Below, piece by piece: positions 1 through 14,798 of a stretch of DNA of 64,000 nucleotides. Numbering within the stretch: the first letter of the stretch is position 1; each line of letters begins with the position of its first letter. Both the position numbers and the translations under genes were made by a program. The notes under the pieces were generated by a model, which made no database searches, was not told the DNA's origin, and saw only the letters and a program-made list of their open reading frames with translations. This stretch comes from Bugula neritina (taxonomy: Eukaryota; Bryozoa; Gymnolaemata; Cheilostomatida; Bugulidae). The stretch lies in the NCBI GenBank assembly GCA_964035545.1, contig OZ037765.1:18656698-18720697 (forward strand), in the 5' to 3' direction.

Positions 1-50
1 AGAACACAGGCTTTTCTCAATTTCTCCATAACTGCACCACCTCCAAATTT
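1..50 (+). mobile_element. MITE-like element, truncated 3' end
   Basis: The window opens inside a copy of the short inverted-terminal element also seen near 19.1, 30.1 and 51.6 kb. The visible part has the shared 3' end: aacacaggcttttctcaat, then tttctccat and an actgcacc-type terminus. Confidence 0.6.
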
Positions 51-1556
51 GGAAAAGACCTAAGGAAGTGAATTTCACTTATGGATAAAGGATAAATGGT
101 GAATGGATCCAACACCAACTACCATTTCCATTCAGAATAGAGTTCCTCCTCATCCAACAATTTAATATCCAGGACCCTTCATATCCAATATTCAACTCTA
201 ATTAACCCGCAATTCACCATCTCTACTATTTTATAGCTTTGATCCTTTCCCTCCATAAAGAGGATAGAATACACCATGATTATATAATGATAGGTGACTC
301 TGAGTGGGTTCTGGAAGTATGTGTTGGCATAAGGGACAATACAAGGGACAGTACAGGAGACAATACAGGGGAAAAGTTGGTTACAACTATCATCTGGTTC
401 ATATGCTAATAATCCTAACTAAATTGTAATGAGCCTGTCTTTAAATGAAGTGAACATCAAGTATGTATGGGTTCAGAAATAGCACATGAATCCACTGCAG
501 ATAAACATTGATGAAATGGCTAGCTAATAATTTTATTTAATGCAGTTGTCTATTTTTGAATAAAAATATTATGTATGAGTAAAGCAATTTAAGAAATGTT
601 TGTCTAACAATTAGTGCTGATTTGGTTTAGTTGGTTTATTAACTATTTTCAGACATAGTAATTACTTTAATTAATAAAAAACAGAACAAAATATTTTTGT
701 CTTTCTTAATCGTCTTAGTAAATGATTCCTACGGAAGCCAATATATCTCATGATCACTGCAACTGAATCAAAGTCCAACCAAAGTTCAATCGTCTAAGTC
801 CCACTTTAACCTGGCCATGAAAACTTGGCAGAAATGCAATAAATTTTATATTTATTTGTGTCTCAACATCCAACAGATTTGACAGAGACAGAAAATTAAG
901 TGTTAAATTTTATTAAATTACTAATGATTCACAGTTATACTCCAACTTGAACAGTAGATAATTGTTGAAAGAAAACCTCATTAAAAGTGGTTTTAATCTG
1001 CTAACAGCTGTATGCATCAATACAGGCATTTACGATATAGCCTTTTAATTATCCAGCCAGGCTTATTTTTAGAATAAATTACTGAGGAATCACTAAAATC
1101 ATCAGATAGATAAGGACTTCAGCATAAATTAATTCAACACACATAACAGGCAGCTGTGGAAAGGGACTTTAAAACAATGTCATGTTTAAGAGCAGCACTG
1201 TGACTCATATGAGAAAGTCTAATTGCAAAAAAATACATAAAAATAGTTTGTAAAAATATAAGTTGTAAGAATGTTCTTGAAAGGTAAAAATGGTGGGAAG
1301 ATAAAGCTGCCATGGATAAAGCAGTGAAAAGTATTTAGACAACTTATGCCAAAACAATGTTGAAACATGTGAACTTCTCAAACATATGTCTAAATATAAT
1401 GTTGTAGTCTTAAATCAACAGCAGCCATCGGACTATTTCAAGGCAACTGAAAAATCTTAGTACGTTACCTAATCTTTGTATTTGTCTTGCTTTCAATAAT
1501 AGGGTAGAAACAGTAATTAAGTAACATGAAGATGTTGGGATAAAAATCCTACTTAC
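51..1556. other. No recognised gene; short imperfect tandem repeat
   Basis: No exon with supporting splice signals is visible. Around 331-373 there are about three imperfect copies of a 13-14 bp unit (gggacaatacaa / gggacagtacag / gagacaatacag). The rest is non-repetitive AT-rich DNA, probably intron or flank of the gene at 1557-2412. Confidence 0.4.
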
Positions 1557-2412
1557 TTCTTTTGCTTTATTATGCCATGTAGATTCTGTTGAGGCAGCAG
1601 ACGTGCCGGCAATACCATTCATAACTTCACCATTGGGCAGACTACTTGGTGACTCACTCTCATCTTCAAATTCAACTGAAAAGTCTCCAGCTGCTCCTGT
1701 ACTACCTGGAATGTCTTTATCTGTTGACAACACATTATTATTTGCTCCATTGCTTGTCTCATACAACTCTATGGAGGCTTCAGCATCATATACTGGGTTG
1801 ACAATCTGCTCAAGAACAAAAAAAAAAGAAAATTCACTTGATTTGCACTTAAACATTGCATAAGGTAACTGACCTACCAGACAACTTGGGTAAATACTTT
1901 AACTTTACTTACGCTAAAAGTTGATAAATCTCTCATGTTACAAGATAACCCAACCGAGAATACACAAACGTATGTTTCACATGCTGGGAAGAAAGCAGAA
2001 TGAGTAGCACTTTACTCTCACAGCTACTGCGTATGACAATAACCAGTAGAATGGCACCATACGCCCTTAACCTCTAATATAAAGGCTATTAATATGTTGC
2101 AAATCATTATTTTACTATTGAACATGCTTGCTCACTATATGCAATGAGTAGAATAGCAGTGATGCTGTCATTAAGAGAAAAAGCTGTGCCTTACATTTAC
2201 ATACTGGTATTTAGTTGAGGAACTAAGTTAAGTGCCAGCTTGTTCTAACAAATTGACAACGCACAATGTTTCCAACATTGCCAGCTTGAGAGGCTGAAAA
2301 TATAACTAGTATATTGATGCAGGAGAGAAATACTTCACAAAAGACCAAAAGGCAGCAATCTTACCGAGAGTGGAGTAGGTTCCTCTCTTAGTCTCTTATG
2401 TTGAAAAGTCAT
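1557..2412 (-). CDS. 5' part of an unrecognised gene, two coding exons, runs off the left edge
   Basis: Exons are 2412-2365 and 1805-1557. The first has an ATG and 16 codons and ends at a clean GGTAAG donor. The second starts after a CAG acceptor, runs 83 codons and ends at a GTAAGT donor. Both junctions are phase 0, so the frames join without adjustment into 99 residues. The start MTFQHKRLREEPTPLS continues into IVNPVYDAEASIELYE, then a long Ser/Glu/Asp/Gly/Asn-rich stretch ending in WHNKAKE. There is no signal peptide or membrane segment so far. NPVY fits an NPxY sorting or PTB-binding motif, as found in cytoplasmic tails and N-termini of membrane proteins, but this is only a motif match. 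I do not recognise the family. Later exons would lie left of position 1557 or outside the window; none was found in 1-1556. Confidence 0.5.
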
Positions 2413-3162
2413 GATAATAAATAGCGACTATGTTTGCTCACAAGTACAAGAGTTACATAAAAAACATACCAATAGCGGTAGAGGTTTCAGAAACAAAATA
2501 ATATATGCAATTCATTATGACTGAGAAGGACGAGTTTATTAAGTTAAGATAACTTTGAGCAATGAACGATTGCGCAAGCACAAGCTTCTACTGTTTAGTA
2601 GGCGCTGTCAGTAGTCAGGTAACGACATTTTCTTTCAAAAAGTGTGTCACTTCTTTATTTCAGTTGCATTATGAACATCAGGTGGGCCAATCAGCAGCTG
2701 TGGATGACTGGTGATGTAAATAAGGTGACCACATTATTTAAACAGAATACCGGCTGTCATAACAACGCATAGCTACAGCAGCATGACAGCCATTAGACAC
2801 AACAGTACTAATTAAAGAAGCATCGGACACAATAATTAAGCAAGTCTAATAAGTATACAGACAACACTTGTATATTTCCTAGACAAAATACCTAGATAAT
2901 TTTTATTATAATCTTAAATAGATGAATTTTTTTAAAAATTTGAGAATTAGGCACATTTACGTTTAGAAATGAATGCCAGCATATTATTTAAAAAGCTACA
3001 AAAGTATTCTACGTGCATTTGATTTTGCCATGTGCCGATAACTCTAGATTACAGTGCTATAGGTAGGATGCAACAGTAAATTTTTATGTTGGATTTTATG
3101 GCTACATAATATATAATTTTTTTTCACCTATCTCCGCTTTGTCCTGTTTGGGTGGCAGAATA

Positions 3163-3228
<66 letters not shown>

Positions 3229-6200
3229 CCATAATCTAGGTTAAAGTAATGATGCACAATGATAATGAAGATTTCTTTTAAACTTTATGACTATGATGAT
3301 AAAAATTTAAATAACTATATACTTTATCTTAAACCTAATGTATGTTTATCATTATATCTTTTGACTATACTCATGGTTTGATGACAATTAAGTTAAAAAA
3401 AATTACATTACATTTACATCAACATTAATAATCATAATGCAAATAAAATAATAAAAGATAAATATCAAAATGTTACTATCAATTTGACTTTATTTATTTT
3501 GAATTTAAAGTATTTATTACAATAATAAATAATTTTAAAAATACTTAAAAGTATTATTAGAACTATTCATTATTGCAAATGTAATAAAATTAAATACATC
3601 AAATTCAACATAAATTAAAATCAAGGTACTATAGTCTTAGAGTGAGACTTGTAGTAGTTCTGATGTTCAGTTGTTGTGACTTAAAATTTACTGAATTCAG
3701 TTATTTATTTTCATGGTCATGTTGATTACAACAACTAATGCTATAATTTAAATGATTATCCAACAGGACAAATTAAAATAACTAAAAAAATCCTTTTATG
3801 ATTATCTTTTAACTTAAATTAGAAAATTCGCAACAGGCGATATAACTATAACTATAAGTATAAGTGTAAGTAGTGATGATTAAAAAAAATTATTCTTCTA
3901 CTTAAGTCTTAGGTTAACATCAACTTAAACTTTATTAGCCTCATTTACTCAAAGGTAACACTAGCAGTAAAACTAGTATTACAATAAGTATAACATTAAC
4001 ACTAACACTAACAGTAAGTGTAACCTTGAAGTTAATTGTCTGCATGTGCTACTAGACAAAATCATTTAAAATTGTACAATGAATTTTGTAATGAATATTA
4101 CCTTTTGAATCATACTATACTATCAATTTTACAATCAAAACATATTGATACCCTCTCCCAGAAATACGGCAGCAAATTGGTAATCAATGAAGGAAACTGT
4201 GCTAGCATAGTAGGTACTGACTGCAACAAAATTATGGGCTGATTTTTGTCGCCTGGTGAGCATTTGATGCGTTACAACTATTGGTAACGTCTTATACAAA
4301 ATACTAGACAGGTATAGCCAACTCCGACGTACTTTTGTCTGCTGATAGATGCATTGTATAATGGTACCAAGCATCGAACTCAATAATATCTAGCTCAATA
4401 ATATTCCAGCTCAGTGGTACCAAGTATAAGGTTATCTCATCATAACTAACAAGTTGTAGACAATGGAGCCTTCCTAAAGCTTAAAACTAAGACTATAATA
4501 ATGATTATGGATAACTATCAATTATGGTGATTCAACGAAAAAACATTTGAGCTCTAACAACCTATACTAACTTAGCAGTATAATTTGAGCCCTACACTTC
4601 CAGAATAATTATTCAAATATATTGAACCCAAATAATGAACCAATTATTAAATGCTTATTACTCCATACTAGACAGGGGATTTTTTGGCTTATGTGATCCA
4701 ATAGGTCGAACTTGTGTAAATGGAAAATTCTTGTATTTTCTTTGTCCTCTCGAAGATTATAAAACTTTATTGCTTGAGGTTTTGTCATATCATTGTAAGC
4801 AATAACTACCATAAAAACCATGGTAAAAGTAATATGTGACAGCTTCACTTACTATGAAGACATTTTTATGAGTTGTGTTAATTTTCATTGTTGCTAGCAT
4901 ATAACAAATTTGAAGTTTTTATACGTTAGCTGTTGACTGCAAGTTAGCTTATATGTATTTGTTATATAATTACTTTAAGACAATAAAGCTATTAAAGATT
5001 ATATATATTAATTTAATATTGATCAGTCTACTGATGAACCAAAAGCAGACTTTCAGGCCAGACTTAGTTATAGATTTTGATAATATAAAAATTTGTAAAT
5101 GCTCATTTTTGGTATAATAATAGTTTGATGATAAGAATATTATGCAGTCAACATGAAATTTTGATTAAAATTAAATGGTTTAATCATACATTCATAGACT
5201 ATAATATATTAATCTCATCATAAAAAACCTGCTTCTTGGGTTTAAATAAGACATAGTCCAAGAATAAGTTTAAGAAAATTATTTATATATCTATGACTGC
5301 AAATAAAATTTTTACTATGACTGAATAAAAGCTATGTTAAAACAATTTGCCTAATAGCAACAAATGGATGCCCTTATATTGGCAATGTCCATGTGTGATG
5401 TTTTAATTTGTAAGTTTCTAGGACTCTTCAACTTCACTATTTTACTTGTTACTTGTTAGTCTAGCAACTTGGCTTTAAACAATATAGAACTTAATTTTTT
5501 TATAGGCTTATAATTATGAAGAGGCAGGGCATTTGAATACATGCAAGAAATGTTAACTTGTAGCATTTACCTTATTGCTAGTACAGTATATATTTCACAT
5601 ATTATGTGTAATGGAGCATTTGATAAAATATAAACTATATTATATGTAAAAAATACATAGCACATTTTGTCATACAGATCTCAAAACATTCCATTTTATT
5701 AGAGTTATAAAGAGTTCAATTAATTATTATATATTTGACTATGTAGTTTAATGACAATTATAAGTGTACAGGAATGAATTAATATTTTATTACCCTTTTT
5801 GCATGTTGAATAATTTTTATGGAAGTTGAAATAACACAGTGCCTATTCTATAATTAAATAATTAGGCGTTTCTGAAAGAAGATCTTTCAGGTCAAAGGTG
5901 CAACTAAACATTGAAACATTGTCACTAGTTAGTGTTTGGTAAATTTAGAGTTGAAAACCTATTTTCACGTTAAGGCAATTAATTGATTTACTATAAATCT
6001 AGTAATAGTTGAAAAAAAACAGTATCACTCCCCTAATTGGTAAGTTGCTAAAATAATTGTTCCCACATACTTCTCTTTTGATGATGCTGGGTCTGTAGTA
6101 ATTAACAAATCATTTTAAAAAAGATTTGACTTTTTAAACCCTAATTTTATAAAGTAATGGTAACTATTTTCGTGTGCCTAACAACTATTTTTACCTTACA

Positions 6201-7868
6201 CCTTAAAGAATGGTAACCCTTTAAAAAAACAGTTATGCAACTCAGAGTGCTAAAATATTTGTCTGCATCAAACAATTTTATTTTTCATTACTTACCATTT
6301 TAAAAGCTTTTCAAAACTGGCTTACTATATAATTTTACAAACAATATTAATTATGACAGAGCAGGCACTGTCTGCACCATGTAGACAACTACAAAGTAAG
6401 ACTTGAACTTAGATAATTCATAAAATAAACCCTAAATCAATTAATATATTATAGATTAATATATAAAGATGTTTGTTGTAAATACTTTATATATTAATAT
6501 AAAGTTTGCACTTAGCATTATACATTAGGTACTATTTTTGATCAAACTGAGTGTTTGAAATTTTATAGTTTGGAGTTTGGGCCACAGCCAAATAGAATAG
6601 ACAACTCCTTTGCAAAAATTCGATATGGAGTATATTATTTAATTTGTAAATATACCGCTTTTTGTGACTATCGCAAAGGATATATTGAAATTAATGATTT
6701 TAAAATTATTTCAACCAAACCTTACAATATAATGTTAGTAGGACAATGTGAGCAAATGGATTAAATGAAATGTGCATAATTATGATACATTTATATCCAT
6801 GCGATAGCCTACTTACCCCACAAGTCAACTTGTTTATTTTTACCAGCTCCACATTCTCAGCTCCTGCTGCCATCACTAGAGTTGTTCATTAAGGATGTTG
6901 CTGCTAAAGGTAGTCTTACACAAATACTTATAGCTTACTACTTAGCCACTGCACCAGTTAAGGATTTATTAAAGCCAGCCAGATGCTACTGAGTGCAAAA
7001 ATTTGATTGATGACAGCCAACTGCATAGTGATTGTGTCATCATTGCTTAAGGGCATTCAAATTCTTCAGAGAAAATTTAGCTACTAGCCCTCAAAATGTA
7101 ACATGTAAGCAATTATGAATTGTGACCCTACACTGCCATATATTTGCCATCTTTAAAATCAAGCAGTTATTAAAGTGCTTCTGCTGTAACAGTAAGGCTA
7201 CTTTCAACAGTTATATTATACTACAAGTAATGCATTGTTGAAGTTTTAAGGCCTAGACAAGTTACAGGTGTAGTCCAGCTACATTGTGATTCATGCCAGG
7301 TGCATACTTTCACTAATGTACAAGTCACAACATTTGTGGAGCAGATGAGAAACTTGATTACTATAACATACTTTCACAATCAATCTAATTTGCAAGGTGG
7401 GCAATGGGTCTAATCTACACAAACCTTTGCATTGTTTTAGATCATCTATATTCTGTTTTATTCCTTATGTAACAATGCCAATTTTAGTCTAGTTCTCATT
7501 ATAGAAAAATAAAATACTTCAAACTTATTAAAAATTTACTGTAATACCCATGGCAAATGATTGCATACAAAATAAAAAGCTTAGATTAACCACAACATAA
7601 AATGAAAAATGGCTAAGTGAAATATTTCAATCACATTTGGAAAATTGTGGAATTTGAGTAACAAGAAAAGTAAAGTAAAAGTAAAACTTGCCAGTTGACA
7701 AAATAAAATAAGTATGACACTGTTGGAAACATATTACTGGAACATCTCAAATAATTATCGATTGTGCAAACATTGTGCAAATAAATTCAGCTAAACTGTC
7801 TAATATCATGGTTATATACTACTATAGACTTTCTCTAGAGCTTTTCTCGCCAGCAGGAGTTGGAAAAA
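2413..7868. other. Intergenic, AT-rich, no gene seen
   Basis: There is no open frame with homology or paired splice signals. It holds a TA microsatellite (3166-3227), then very AT-rich DNA, and a cryptic repeat tract around 3840-4030 built from act/agt-type steps (tataactataactataagtat and acactaacactaacagtaag). Short ORFs here, for example 4609-4848 and 6555-6764, have no recognisable protein features. Confidence 0.5.
3166..3227. repeat. (TA)31 microsatellite
   Basis: Sixty-two uninterrupted bases of alternating T and A, preceded by gtg and followed by gcc. Confidence 0.98.
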
Positions 7869-10800
7869 TTAATTTCCTTTCTTCTGCATATCTCTGGTCA
7901 TGAGACAGGCAAAGACAGTGAGGATCATTTTAGGTTTCACTTCGACAATATCTTCTGGAAGAGCATAGATTCGAGCTCCTATCTTTCGACCCATTGATAT
8001 GGCATACTTGGCATTGGCAAGTCGATCCTATAAAAGTAATTCTCAATTTTACAAACTTGAAAGTTATAAAATATAAAACAAGATATATAGCAAATGCAGA
8101 ACAACTATAGTGGTTAGAATAAAATATTCAAAAACTAGCAAGCATTTTGATTTTTTACATTGAATGGTACAAAATTTTGAGTAAAAAAAATTACTGACCA
8201 AATGCAAATTCATGGCAGGTTTCACTATAAGTAATCAATTAAGTTTGACATGTTGCTCAGGTACTTTTTTTTTAGAAAAGATGGTAATAAGAATTTATTC
8301 AAATTTATATGGGGGGGGGGGGGGGGTAAGTTTAAAAAACCATTTATATGCTTTTCAAGTTCAAGCTCAAAGATCTAAATAACTCTTTTACTATTCATAC
8401 TCTAGTTATAGGTGATCATGACAGAGTTTAAACCTTGGAATAGTTATGCAGTGTAAGACACTGTGAAATACACCCACCTCATCACCATCAGATGCTCGCA
8501 CCAAATCATACTTTATACTATTCGGGACAATGGCGTCTATGAGATCAATAAAAACCCGGCCATCAGCTAGAGAGTGGTCCTTGAAACTCTCAACTTTACT
8601 AGACTTTCCAGCAGAAGCCAATTTCTGGTTGGCCCACTGGATGATGTCCTGATCCATGACTGGTTTATGAGAGTTGGTCAGTTCCTTCAGTATTGATAAG
8701 GTATAAGCTCTCATCAGCTGCCAAACTAGGGCTGTGCAAACAAAGTAGCATTGTAAATATCATAGCATGAATAAGGCATTTGCTTTACACATTATAAATC
8801 AAACCTATATTATTTGAGGCAGAAAAGATGCATCAAATTTTATGAATGTGCTGCCACTAGAGCTAAGAGCACGTTTCTCACAAAAATTACGGTGAAGATT
8901 ATACTACAGACATGACAAACTTTATTATCCTTACCGAGGGTGAGAGTTTCATTGCCATCATAAATATCTTTACCACCAACACCAACCAAAGACAGATGAA
9001 TAGCTTTTCCCAAATCCACTGCATAGTTACAATTCTCAATCATCAGGAAGACCTGCACAAATCATTTTACAATATACATCATGCTAGCATACCCTGGACA
9101 GTTATCTAAGAGATTATATGACCAGTAGCTAGACTAAAATATTATATGTACACTCTTAGCAGGTTAGAATATTAGCTACATAACAATAACATTTAAATTT
9201 CAAGGAACTTCACTGGTTGACTTGCTATGCAACTCACGAGACTACACCAAGAAGCAGACACTTGAGGGCGCGAGTTTCGGTTATAATTTGTAGCTGTGTT
9301 ATTATATTTACACACAGAGTTGCGGATTGAAGAGCCACGTGGCAGTATTTACTGCATGAACATAGACCTTACAGCATGGAAAGTGATCTTGTGATTATCA
9401 ACATGGCACTACCAATACATTTGGGTATTCTTATAGCTGGCAACAGTATTGAATATATATGGCAACACTAACCTTTCGGAGAGTGGGAAATTTCTGATGC
9501 ACTTTATTCCAGTCAACAATACCATTTTGAATAATGTCGTAAAGTTGGAATATGACGAGGCCGCTACTCAAATCATTGTATAGTCTGTTTACAAATGGGG
9601 AAACACCCATGCTGTTCATCCAGTTTCTGTAGGCTGTTAAAAGATAACAGATTATACGTTATACACAAACTAGTTGTGGGGTGTTTGCATGGGAGTAGAT
9701 AACTGGTAGTAGAAAGTTGGTATTGTGCGTCACACAACTAGGTTTGAAAACAGGTACTAATAACAATGTGATTAGAACTGAGCCTGATAAAGATATCAGT
9801 ACTAGTAGAAGTGTAAAGCGCAGAAAAGTAAACATGCGAGACAACTTGTAACTACTAAACTACATGTAGACTTGACGGCTCTTTGTAGTTCAGTTGACTG
9901 AAAACTTTCAATAAATATATGCCCATCAAGAAATTCTAGAGAGTCTTTCAATTTACACGTGCATAATATTCTAATGCTAGGGATTGACTCAATGAATCCA
10001 GAATAAACATTAATCAAACATACTTCGTTCTTCACGAGTTTCTTGAACAAACTCGATCTCCGCATCATCAGGCTTCTCAAGTGCCGGGTAGCTGTTGAAC
10101 AGGTTGGCCACGAATGCCAAGTTCAGCTTATAGTTGCCCTTCACCACTTCACTTGGACCAACAAATGTTCGACAGTCAATCTTATCAGCTTCTTGCAACA
10201 TCAGCTCTGCTCTCTGGGTCAGGTCCCTGGTCTGTAGAATAGAGTAACTGAGGCTACATTTAAGATCTATTCAACATTATTAAGTAAATGATTCTCAGGT
10301 ATAAAATAAATCTTGCATCAAAAAGGGTACAGCTTTCCACTTTCCCCATGCATAGATGGCATGGACAGAACTTTTCAAGTTACCGGATAAGAAAATGTAC
10401 GGTTGTATACGTGTAATATCTTACATGAACCCCAACAGTGGAGATTTCTTTCTCTGCTGGAGCTATTTGTGATAGCAAGTGAAAATATGCCACGCTGTCG
10501 CTAATATCTGAGGTGAAGTTGGCAATCTGCCTGCCACAGCCAGAGTTCCTCAAGTGGTAGTTCACCCATCTCAGCAGGATCTGTTCAGGAGAAAGCTTGA
10601 AGAGATCTTCAAGACATTCGCCTTCTTCAAGTAGCAGGATGAGTCCAGGGTGATGAGCAATGTTGATGTCACTGAGCAAACCAATCTATAAAGAGTGGCT
10701 TACAACATTCACACAAGTATATTATTCAGCTATTACATAGATAATCTGTTCCTGTATCTCAATGTGCCTCTAGTTACAATAATTTTAAGTTTGTGCACAA

Positions 10801-13800
10801 TGTTTACTAAAAAACATTTAATTTTAAAAACTTTTTTGCAACTTGTTTCCACTTGCTAAAACAATATAATAGTATGAGTAGTGTAACTAGCTACTTAAAC
10901 AATCAAAAGAAAACGCAATGCAAACATTAAAGGGTTGCTTTTAATCAATTATCATACCTAATATATCAGAAGCATTGTTGATACACACAATGCACTGTGA
11001 ATATGATTGGACTACTAAAGCTTAATTAAAGCCACTCTAGTGTTTGCATGCACAAACATTTTTAGTCTGACTTGAAATAAAATTGACTCAATGCTTTTTT
11101 ACTAGATAAACCGACTAACTTGTTTAATACTTAGGGAATATTTGCAGTCATTTTAAATAGTACTTGTACTTAACCGATATTGGAAAAATAAAATTTTTTA
11201 CAACTTTCAAATTAACACAAACTTGTGTTGGAGGCACATCAAAAATGAGAAACTGCATATACAAAATAATGTGTGCCTCTGCATGTATTATTACTTGAAG
11301 TGATACCAACTATACCTACATTTGCAAGCTAGTCACTATTGAGAAGGCAGAATACCTGAACTTTATTTATAATCGACTGTCAAATCGTCACTCAGAGCAA
11401 TCTAGTTGACATACTAAAATTTTCAAAGTTTATAAAAACCTGGGACTTCTAGGAACACACACTACAGCTAGCGCCTATTGAACTTACTCTAATAATCTGC
11501 CAGAGCAGGCCCAGCACAAGATGGGGCTTGCCTTCAAGTAGATCTCCTGCACCAATGTTTACAATGCTGCAGCCAATAGCTCTTGCAGAGTTTATTGCCA
11601 ACAATAGATTCTCTGTTTTTCTATAGACATCTAGCTTTGTTTTGTTGATGGCCCGTTCATCCACAGTCTCCGGCACAGACCAATTGATCATCTTGCTATA
11701 TACAGAGAGAATAGAAAATATGTAACATGTAAATTACTGAGCTTCCAGTTGAAAAAGTTATTCAACGTTGTGGTACTTGGATACTGAGCCTACTTCCTAA
11801 GTAATTGGCACTACGCTTATCAGTAACCATGCCAATTAACAAACACTGTGAGCAGGGTTGGCACCTAACTAGTAGATAATGCATGGTTATGTGATGAACC
11901 TTAATCTCACATTCAATCTAGATTCTAGAGCTATCAGCAGTTTCACATATTAACCTTTGAATTCACTGAAAGCTCTGTCTATTCTTATCTACCCTATTCA
12001 CTTTAACTTTGCCAACACTAGAAAGAAAACTAGGTATTATAAAGCAGGCTAGCAAAGACAATCAGTCCACTCAGACTAGATAAATATCTCTGCACTAGCT
12101 ATTGAGTGGGCACAGCAGCATTCATAATGTAGATTTAGTGCTATCACCAACCAACCCTGACTAATAAACTTGATATTTGTTCAACTTGTTAAATGCTGCA
12201 TTTAGTGGCCTAAACATTTGCCTAAAGTTGGCAGAAACAGTCATTAATAAATGAAGCACAACTTAGAAGACACCAGAAAAACTTTACTGCTTACTTACTT
12301 GCTTGCTTAAGGCAAATTTTATGTCGTACAGATTGAGACAGTACTGGTTACATAAAAATAGCTCACCATAAAATAATGCCATCTTGTGTTTTTTGGTAAA
12401 GGTCTCCAGTTGCTGGATTGAGAGGAAGATATGCGGAACAGTCTGGGTCCCCAGAGAGACATCTACAAGTGACACAAAAATTATCATTAAATACTTTTGA
12501 TTTGCAACATTAATTTGTTATTTTTTTGGTTAAAAATTCTTGATATTTAAAAAATTCAAAACTTAAACTCAGCAACAAATACATATAGCATAGTATGTTA
12601 TTAACTTATTAATCCAATCAGCAAATCCACTCAATTCATTAGCCTTGACTGAGTGAGTAGTCCCTTCACTAGAAGCATCATTTGTTCCGGCAATGTGCTT
12701 CACTCCTACACTTTCTTTAACTTGTTTCTTGAACTTTCTCCCCAAATTTCGGACATCTTCTAACTTAGCAAACATCTACAAACGAAAAAATAGAGTTCTA
12801 AGGACATCAAAGTATAATAAATAAGTTTTCAAAAAACTTGAAAAATTCTAACAAGCTTAAAATGATTTAGTTATTTATAGCTAACACAAGTAAATATATT
12901 CATCTATCTCTACGCTTTACCAAAATACTGTCAGACCAGTTACTAATGTGTAAAAATATTCAACACAGATAACACTTCCTTCTCTATACAATAAATACAG
13001 TGCAGTAGATCTATGTATTTGTACAACTCAATAGCAATAAAAGAAACTATTTTACCATTTTACAATTGTATTAGGTAATTACACAAATAATGACAATCAT
13101 CTAACCATTTTGAATTCCTCAATATCTATTTTCCCATCTTTAATATTGGTGTCAAATTCCTTTATTAGATCTCGAATCTGGTAATTAGGGAGCTTATGAC
13201 CAACCACTTCCAATGCATGTCCGATTTCATCAACAGATATGAACCCATTGCCATCAGCATCAAGCTAAAAACAATACTTTAGATTGTTTAGTGTGAAATA
13301 AATCAAATATATATAATACGTAATATGCAATAAAATAACTCCATCTGCATACTAGTCAGTCTATAATAAAATGAGCAAGTTTATGATAACATAACTGCAC
13401 GATAAGCTCAAGAAATTGTTGGAAACAAATCAAACTTGAACTTAAAACCAAGTAGAAATCAAAGCCATCCAAGTAAATTTGTGAACAGTGGGGTGAACAT
13501 TGGAATGACTAGTTTGGAATCAACTTCAGAAATGAAATCAGCACACACAACTATTACAAACAGATTAATTGATATTGGTAGGTCAAAGAAAGTCTGTAAT
13601 ATATTTAGCATAACAGAAAACTCTACAGAAAAATACAGTTTTAGAAAAAATATTGTATAGAAATTTTACTTTTGATAAAATATAAAAATGTGTGATCAAG
13701 TTCATTGTGCAATGCAATGAAGAGTCACTACAAACCCATAGTTATCAATGTGCACTTTAAGTCTAACTCAACAAAATAAAATGTGTTATTCCATACAAAC

Positions 13801-14798
13801 AATTTTTCAAAAATAAAATGAAACTAAGTTAGTGATACTAATACCGATAGAAACTGGTTTAGAATAGTTCAAGGGAATCTGTAGCTTAAGTAAAAAAGTT
13901 TAATTTAGTCTTTATATTTTACAGATTGATTTTAAAGGCTTTTCAAACTAAACTACAACTTTTTTTTTAATTAAAACTTAATTTCATCAATTTAAGTCTT
14001 GCATCACTGCATCTAGTAATTTACTATTACTATAAGTAGATCTTAAATCTAATAAATCAACTACTGATTACATAATGTACTAATCAGTCATTCTATCTAT
14101 CTATCTATCTATCAAGGTTAGGAGCAATAATAAATGTAAGTGATAGTCTGCAACATATTTTGTAAACAGAGAATATCAATATATAGGTATTTATTAATTT
14201 ACTATTTAATTTATCATCAATTGTCAGACTAAGTACACAAACCAGCTAGAACAATGTACCAAGTGTTGGTAAATACATGGATATTGACTCTATCGTGATC
14301 TTAAGTAACAATCATTATGATAATCATAATGTGTCTTTTTAAAATTAAATAAGACATATACAGTAATATTGAAAAGTAAAACTAAATAGTAGTAGCTAAT
14401 AATACATAACGATAATGACTAATCACTTAGTTTTATGAGTGATAAGTTTATAATTGCCTTTAATCATATTCATAATGATAATGAATATGATTAAAAATTT
14501 ATGCCAAGACTTAGAATAACTATAAGAATTGACTGAAATAAAAAATTAACTATATCTCAAATACTGTGATTTAAATTAAAGCAGGCTAGAACTTAAAGCT
14601 TGAGTCTTTTCATCTAAGTCAATTTTTTTTTATTTCAACCTAAATTTTTAACAAGGTAAGGGTAACACTAACACCATTTTTATTTTAATTTTACAAGTTA
14701 CGAATACTAGTTATTATTAAAGTGCTCACCGTATTGAACTGATCAATTAATTCTTCTAGTTTGTCATCAGCAAGCATGAGAGATGGAGGACGAGACAT
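7869..14798 (-). CDS. Plastin/fimbrin, actin-bundling protein, complete, 11 exons
   Basis: Exons: 14798-14730, 13264-13106, 12775-12606, 12462-12367, 11695-11488, 10685-10425, 10231-10024, 9633-9473, 9052-8935, 8731-8478, 8027-7869. All phases match and the total is 1863 nt (620 residues; plastins are usually about 630). Plastin cross-links actin filaments through two actin-binding domains, each a pair of calponin-homology domains. Residues about 12-76 hold two EF-hands. The first loop (25-36, [12 protein letters not shown]) has all calcium ligands; the second (61-73) is degenerate. CH domains follow to the C-terminus with plastin signatures: [63 protein letters not shown], and [20 protein letters not shown] near the end. 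The stop follows MQKKGN. At exon 8 an AG lying close to the body of the exon would break the frame, so the acceptor 7 nt upstream (tttaacag) was chosen. Confidence 0.96.
8311..8326. repeat. Poly-G run (16 G)
   Basis: Sixteen G in a row inside the last plastin intron; it reads as poly-C in the plastin transcript, well upstream of the final acceptor. Confidence 0.95.
14092..14113. repeat. (TCTA)n microsatellite
   Basis: About 5.5 copies of the tetranucleotide tcta in plastin intron 1. Confidence 0.9.

Noticed and set aside
1603-1863. 86-residue plus-strand ORF
   Set aside because: It is the antisense of the minus-strand exon 1805-1557, which has matching splice signals and phase with an upstream exon.
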